From positions 1 to 9,645 of the forward strand of contig CARTQV010000026.1 of NCBI GenBank assembly GCA_949070545.1: a stretch of DNA of 9,645 nt. The letters are read 5' to 3'. This stretch comes from an uncultured Candidatus Saccharibacteria bacterium (GTDB lineage: Bacteria; Patescibacteriota; Saccharimonadia; Saccharimonadales; Saccharimonadaceae). Position numbers and translations under genes: made by a program. The notes below the pieces were generated by a model. The model did no database searches, was not told the DNA's origin, and saw nothing but the letters and a program-made list of their open reading frames with translations. Shown here in pieces: positions 6,282 through 9,645 of the stretch. Position 1 is the stretch's first letter; each line of letters opens with the position of its first letter.

Positions 6282-8273
6282 GTGAGCCAAGATCATAATA
6301 ACAAATATCTCGGTCAAGAGAAAGTGTCAAAACTACTTTTTAAGTTTTCGATTCCATGTATTCTTGCCCTCCTCATTACATCTCTCTATAACGTTGTCGA
6401 CCAAATTTTCATCGGTCACGGCACGGCCCCCGGTCTCGGAGCCGTCGGTAATGCGGCGACGTCAATTATTTTTCCTTTGACTCTGGTTGCGGTTGCGCTT
6501 TCTGGAATGTTCGGCGACGGTACCGCAGCTTTTCTTTCGATCTGTCAGGGTCGCAAAGACACGAAAAATGCTCATCGCGCCGTCGGTAGCAGTATGCTTG
6601 TCACGCTACTTTTTAGTATGGCGCTTGTCATGCTTGGGCTTATTTTCTGTGACCAAATCCTCAGCCTCTTTGGTGCTTCGGGCGAAAATTTAATTTATGC
6701 TCGCAAATATTTCTTTATTATCTTGAGTTTCTTCCCAATTTATATGTTAGGCTATATGCTCAATTCCGTTATCCGCGCAGACGGTGCGCCAGCTTTTGCG
6801 ATGGTTGCGACTGTTGCTGGCGCCATCACAAATATCATCCTCGATCCAATTTTTATTTTCGTTTGCAATTGGGGAATTTCAGGTGCCGCTTGGGCGACGA
6901 TTATTGGTCAAATTGTCACTTTGATTCTCTCAATTGGCTATCTTACGCATACGAAAACCTTCCAACTAAGTTTTGCGAGCTTTCGTCCCGAGAGCCAAGT
7001 CCTTAGCAATGTTGCAAAACTCGGCATTTCCACCTTAATCACGCAGTTATCCATCGTTATTATTTCTATGGTCTGCAACAAAATGCTCGCTACCTATGGA
7101 GCGCGCTCAGTTTATGGCGCGAATGATCCGCTCGCAATTATCGGTATTTGTATGAAGGTTTTTACTATCGTTCTTAGCATCGCTATGGGAATTATTATTG
7201 GCGCGCAGCCAATCCTTGGCTTTAATATTGGCGCTGGAAAGTTTGATCGCGTTCGCGAGACTTTTCGTAAGTGTATCACTGCGACAATTATCGTCGGACT
7301 TGTGGCTACTGTAATCTTTGAGCTTTGCCCACAAGTTATTATCAACGCCTTCGGTTCTAATTCCGAAACCCCAGAACTCTATATGGAATTTGCCGTGCTG
7401 ACGTTTCGTATTTTCTTGATGTTTATTACGTTGACATGTCTCATCAAAGTTATCTCCATTTTCTTTCAAGCTGTTGGAGAGCCGTTGCGTGCCGCTGTCG
7501 TTTCGCTTGCTCGTGATATCGTTCTCTTCGTTCCATTAGTTTTAATTTTGCCGAACGTTATGGATAATATTAATGGTGTACTTTGGGCGGCGCCAATCGC
7601 AGATGTTCTTGGGATGATCATTGCTGGCGGACTTGCTACAGTTTATTTCCGTAACCTTGGTCGGCCTAGTGAATCTACTCCAACCGCTAAGCTCCAAACT
7701 TCAAAACCGGGAATCGTCATCACGATTTCACGCGAGCATGGTTCGCAAGGAAAGAAAATTGGTGAGTTAGTTGCAAAGAAGCTTGGTGTCCCATATTATT
7801 ATAAAGAGCTCACCGCTCTCGCCGCCAAAGAAAGTGGCCTTGATAAAACTTATATCGACAAAGTCAATACAAACGACGGTGAAGAAATCATGAAAGAACT
7901 TTATCTTACCACTTCTCCTGCAAAATATGCAATCGAGGCCCAAGATGTCATCCTGAAAGAAGTCGCAAAGGCTGGCTCTTGTGTAATCGTCGGACGCGCG
8001 GCTGATTACGTCTTACGCAATCAGAAAAACTTATTACGCGTTTTCATTTATGCGCCAGAAGACTACCGCATAAAAAATGTCATGTCGATGTATGGAGATA
8101 ACGAAAAAACTGCTCGCAAGAATGTCCATCGCGCCGACAAAAATCGTGCCGAATACTATAGCTTGATTTCTGGGCAAGCGTGGGGTAAACCAGAGAATTA
8201 CGATCTTTGCATTGACGCATCACTTGGTAAAGAAAAAGTCGTCGAGTTGATTAGCAATTTAGCACGAAGATAA
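6282..8273 (+). CDS. MepA-type MATE efflux transporter fused to a cytidylate-kinase-like domain
   Basis: Residues about 12-458 form a 12-helix MATE multidrug or metabolite exporter, driven by Na+ or H+ in the family. The MepA subgroup is indicated by DQIFIGHGTAPGLGAVGNAAT (split near residue 50), FPLTLVAVALSGMFGDG (64-80) and NIILDPIFIF (184-193). A linker of about 18 residues (458-475) leads to a C-terminal domain (476-663) resembling the Cytidylate_kin2 family: ITISREHGSQGKKIG (480-494) at the nucleotide loop, VIVGRAADYVLR (568-579), a basic ARKNVHRADKNRAEYY lid (611-626) and WGKPENYDLCIDAS (634-647). The nucleotide loop lacks a strict GKS/T ending, as is common in that family. The kinase would lie in the cytosol. 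At 663 aa it is about 200 aa longer than plain MATE proteins (about 450). Its substrate and phosphorylation target are unknown. Start is GTG, backed by AGAAAGGA upstream. Confidence 0.88.
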   Translation: MSQDHNNKYLGQEKVSKLLFKFSIPCILALLITSLYNVVDQIFIGHGTAPGLGAVGNAATSIIFPLTLVAVALSGMFGDGTAAFLSICQGRKDTKNAHRAVGSSMLVTLLFSMALVMLGLIFCDQILSLFGASGENLIYARKYFFIILSFFPIYMLGYMLNSVIRADGAPAFAMVATVAGAITNIILDPIFIFVCNWGISGAAWATIIGQIVTLILSIGYLTHTKTFQLSFASFRPESQVLSNVAKLGISTLITQLSIVIISMVCNKMLATYGARSVYGANDPLAIIGICMKVFTIVLSIAMGIIIGAQPILGFNIGAGKFDRVRETFRKCITATIIVGLVATVIFELCPQVIINAFGSNSETPELYMEFAVLTFRIFLMFITLTCLIKVISIFFQAVGEPLRAAVVSLARDIVLFVPLVLILPNVMDNINGVLWAAPIADVLGMIIAGGLATVYFRNLGRPSESTPTAKLQTSKPGIVITISREHGSQGKKIGELVAKKLGVPYYYKELTALAAKESGLDKTYIDKVNTNDGEEIMKELYLTTSPAKYAIEAQDVILKEVAKAGSCVIVGRAADYVLRNQKNLLRVFIYAPEDYRIKNVMSMYGDNEKTARKNVHRADKNRAEYYSLISGQAWGKPENYDLCIDASLGKEKVVELISNLARR

Positions 8274-9062
8274 TTTTTCCGCCGCTTCCAAAACATGTTC
8301 AAACAGCGCCGTCACCGTGAGTGGTCCTACGCCACCCACCTTTGGCGTCAATGCTTCCAAATCATCCCGTTCTCGCACCTTTTCGTCGACGTCACCAACC
8401 AAAACTCCGCCCTCACTTGCCGTCCCCGCGTCTACAACTACAGCGCCAGTTTTTACCATTTTATCTTTTATCAAATGCGGCACGCCAGTTGCACTCACAA
8501 TCACGTCAAAGTTCTTGAGCTCCGACAAATCGCTCTTTGAACGAAAAACTGTCACGTCATACCCAGAGTTCCTCCACATACGTTCTAGTGGTGCTCCGAC
8601 CAGTCTTCCTCGCCCGACTAGTGCTATCTTCTTTGTTGCGAGTTCAATATCATAGCCTGCAAGTAACCAATTTATGGCTGTTGCAGTCGCCGATTCAAAA
8701 TCTGATTTTTCTCCAGTTAGCCCATCTACATCTTTATTTGTTGCAATTTTTTGAACAACTTCATCGGTCTTCGTCTTGTCTCTCATTGGTAGCTGCACGA
8801 TCACAGCATGCACGGTTTTATCATTATTTGCTTCTTCTATTGCCGATTTTAAATCTTCACGCAGCCAATCTTCGACTTCAACGCCAATGTCTTCTCCATA
8901 GTCCTGTTTTAAGCCAACATATTTCATAATCACTGGGCTGTTATTGTCGCGGATGATTACAAGTTTCGGATAAATTCTTCGCGCACGCAAACTCCCTGCT
9001 TTTTTAGCTTGATTGGCTTTCATATATTCTGCTAGTTCCGCACCGTTCAATTCTTTCATCAT
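8259..9062 (-). CDS. folD: Bifunctional methylenetetrahydrofolate dehydrogenase/cyclohydrolase (FolD), divergent
   Basis: FolD interconverts 5,10-methylene-THF, methenyl-THF and 10-formyl-THF with NADP in one-carbon metabolism. Conserved features are the YxxxK active-site pair (Tyr48, Lys52), VQLP with Gln90 (89-92), KDVDG (110-114), a nucleotide-binding GRGRLVGAP (150-158, where Ser is usual after GR) and TPKVGGVGPLTV (239-250). The normally conserved PCTP is absent: the segment after DVDG is about eight residues shorter and reads SATA near 124-127. Length is 267 aa against about 285. The ATG at 9062 overlaps the murB stop as ATGA. The next ATG (9059) is also possible, and AAGG at 9067-9070 is better spaced for it (7 bases) than for the first (4). 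The 3' end overlaps the MATE gene by 15 bases. Dehydrogenase activity looks likely, cyclohydrolase slightly less certain. Confidence 0.9.
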   Translation of the reverse strand: MMKELNGAELAEYMKANQAKKAGSLRARRIYPKLVIIRDNNSPVIMKYVGLKQDYGEDIGVEVEDWLREDLKSAIEEANNDKTVHAVIVQLPMRDKTKTDEVVQKIATNKDVDGLTGEKSDFESATATAINWLLAGYDIELATKKIALVGRGRLVGAPLERMWRNSGYDVTVFRSKSDLSELKNFDVIVSATGVPHLIKDKMVKTGAVVVDAGTASEGGVLVGDVDEKVRERDDLEALTPKVGGVGPLTVTALFEHVLEAAEKLSSC

Positions 9063-9645
9063 TCACCCTTTCTGCTCGGAATCTCAACCGGCTCCTGTTC
9101 AAGCGTATAGCCAAATTTTTCCTCCACTGCCCCAACAATTTTCGCGCGTGCTTTTTCTAGATCGTGATAGCTCTTTGCGCGTTCGTTAATCAAAACTAGC
9201 GCAGCTTTCTCGCTCACACGAAATCCAAACAATTCTTGACCTTTAAATCCGCATTGTTCAATCAACCAACCGGAATTAATTTTCCCACTTCCATCTTTGT
9301 TTCTCCAAATTGGAATGCCTTTTTCTTCAGCGAGGTCTGCCCCAGCTTTGTCTAGATAAACATTTTTGAAAAAACTTCCCGCACTTGCAATTTTTTCTGG
9401 GTCAGGTAGCTTTTCGTTACGGATTTCGGAAACCATGCGGCGAATGTTTTTGGGTGAAAAATCCGTCTCACCGTGCTCATCAATATATCGTTGCAGGGAA
9501 TTATAGAATGGTGGTTTTAGAACTGTCTTCTTGAGCTTCAACGTTAAAGAAAGAATCAAAAACCTTCCAACGTCCGCGCCTGCGTTAAATCGTGTGCTAC
9601 GATAACCGAGTTTCATCTCTGGTTTCGTAAGCTCAACTATTTCGT
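9059..9645 (-). CDS. murB: UDP-N-acetylenolpyruvoylglucosamine reductase (MurB), partial
   Basis: MurB is an FAD enzyme that reduces the MurA product to UDP-MurNAc with NADPH. The visible part is the C-terminal two thirds. The frame stays open to the right edge, reading EIVELTKPE before a Met at 9616, so that Met is internal and the FAD-binding N terminus lies outside the window. Counting from that Met, LGYRSTRF (3-10) matches the family GYRxSxF motif. KLPDPEKIASAGSFFKN (69-85) carries Ser81, the expected proton donor (Ser229 in E. coli). GWLIEQCGFKG (116-126) and LEQEP (172-176), with the likely catalytic Glu175, complete the site. The short spacing before SAGSFF suggests the type II form. 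The stop TGA overlaps the folD ATG, indicating a coupled murB-folD unit. Confidence 0.93.
   Translation of the reverse strand, partial: EIVELTKPEMKLGYRSTRFNAGADVGRFLILSLTLKLKKTVLKPPFYNSLQRYIDEHGETDFSPKNIRRMVSEIRNEKLPDPEKIASAGSFFKNVYLDKAGADLAEEKGIPIWRNKDGSGKINSGWLIEQCGFKGQELFGFRVSEKAALVLINERAKSYHDLEKARAKIVGAVEEKFGYTLEQEPVEIPSRKGE

Noticed and set aside
8295..8929. Overlapping plus-strand open frames opposite folD
   Set aside because: The frames overlap one another, have low-complexity content and lie antisense to a clear FolD.
9059..9061. UGA read as glycine, as in Gracilibacteria and Absconditabacteria
   Set aside because: UGA acts as the murB stop at the expected end of the protein, and no conserved gene in the window has an internal in-frame UGA.
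9614..9616. ATG at 9616 as the murB start
   Set aside because: Family sequence (EIVELTKPE before LGYRSTRF) continues upstream of it without a stop to the window edge, and the product would lack the whole FAD-binding half.

Overview
The window looks like part of a compact bacterial chromosome, most likely from a Candidate Phyla Radiation lineage such as Candidatus Saccharibacteria (TM7). This is an inference from style, because no rRNA or other decisive marker is present. The points behind it are short intergenic gaps, minimal versions of housekeeping enzymes (TilS of 293 aa, FolD of 267 aa), ordinary genetic code with TAA, TAG and TGA all used as stops, and several genes that appear to start at or within a few bases of their transcription start. 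There are no rRNA, tRNA, CRISPR or insertion-sequence features.

Layout, left to right. On the minus strand lie the edge of an unidentified gene (1-64), an XRE-type helix-turn-helix domain fused to MurA (106-1716), a GalU-type UTP-glucose-1-phosphate uridylyltransferase (1755-2585) and TilS (2650-3531). A 37-base divergent promoter region separates tilS from plus-strand lepA (3569-5383). After lepA come a six-helix membrane protein of unknown function (5411-6088), a 193-base gap with a terminator-like hairpin, a promoter and a highly structured 5' leader, and then a MATE efflux protein of MepA type fused to a cytidylate-kinase-like domain (6282-8273). The right end is a minus-strand pair, murB (partial, cut by the window edge) followed by folD with a 4-base ATGA overlap. 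folD meets the MATE gene tail to tail with a 15-base overlap.

Functional themes. MurA and MurB catalyse the two committed steps from UDP-GlcNAc to UDP-MurNAc, and GalU supplies UDP-glucose for surface glycans, so envelope precursor synthesis is well represented. TilS (AUA decoding) and LepA/EF4 (elongation) belong to translation. FolD belongs to one-carbon metabolism.

Promoters. Six promoters share an extended -10 of the form TGN-TATAAT or close to it, with no recognisable -35. In front of murA, lepA and the 225-aa membrane protein, the -10 box ends 6 or 7 bases before the ATG, which predicts leaderless mRNAs. tilS would have a leader of about 3 bases. galU and the MATE fusion instead have longer leaders with clear Shine-Dalgarno sequences.

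The best candidates for something undescribed are: the HTH-MurA fusion with an inverted repeat lying across its own promoter and start codon, which suggests an enzyme that represses its own gene; the MATE-kinase fusion; and the roughly 142-nt leader of that fusion, which folds into several hairpins with a possible loop-loop contact and could be a riboswitch.
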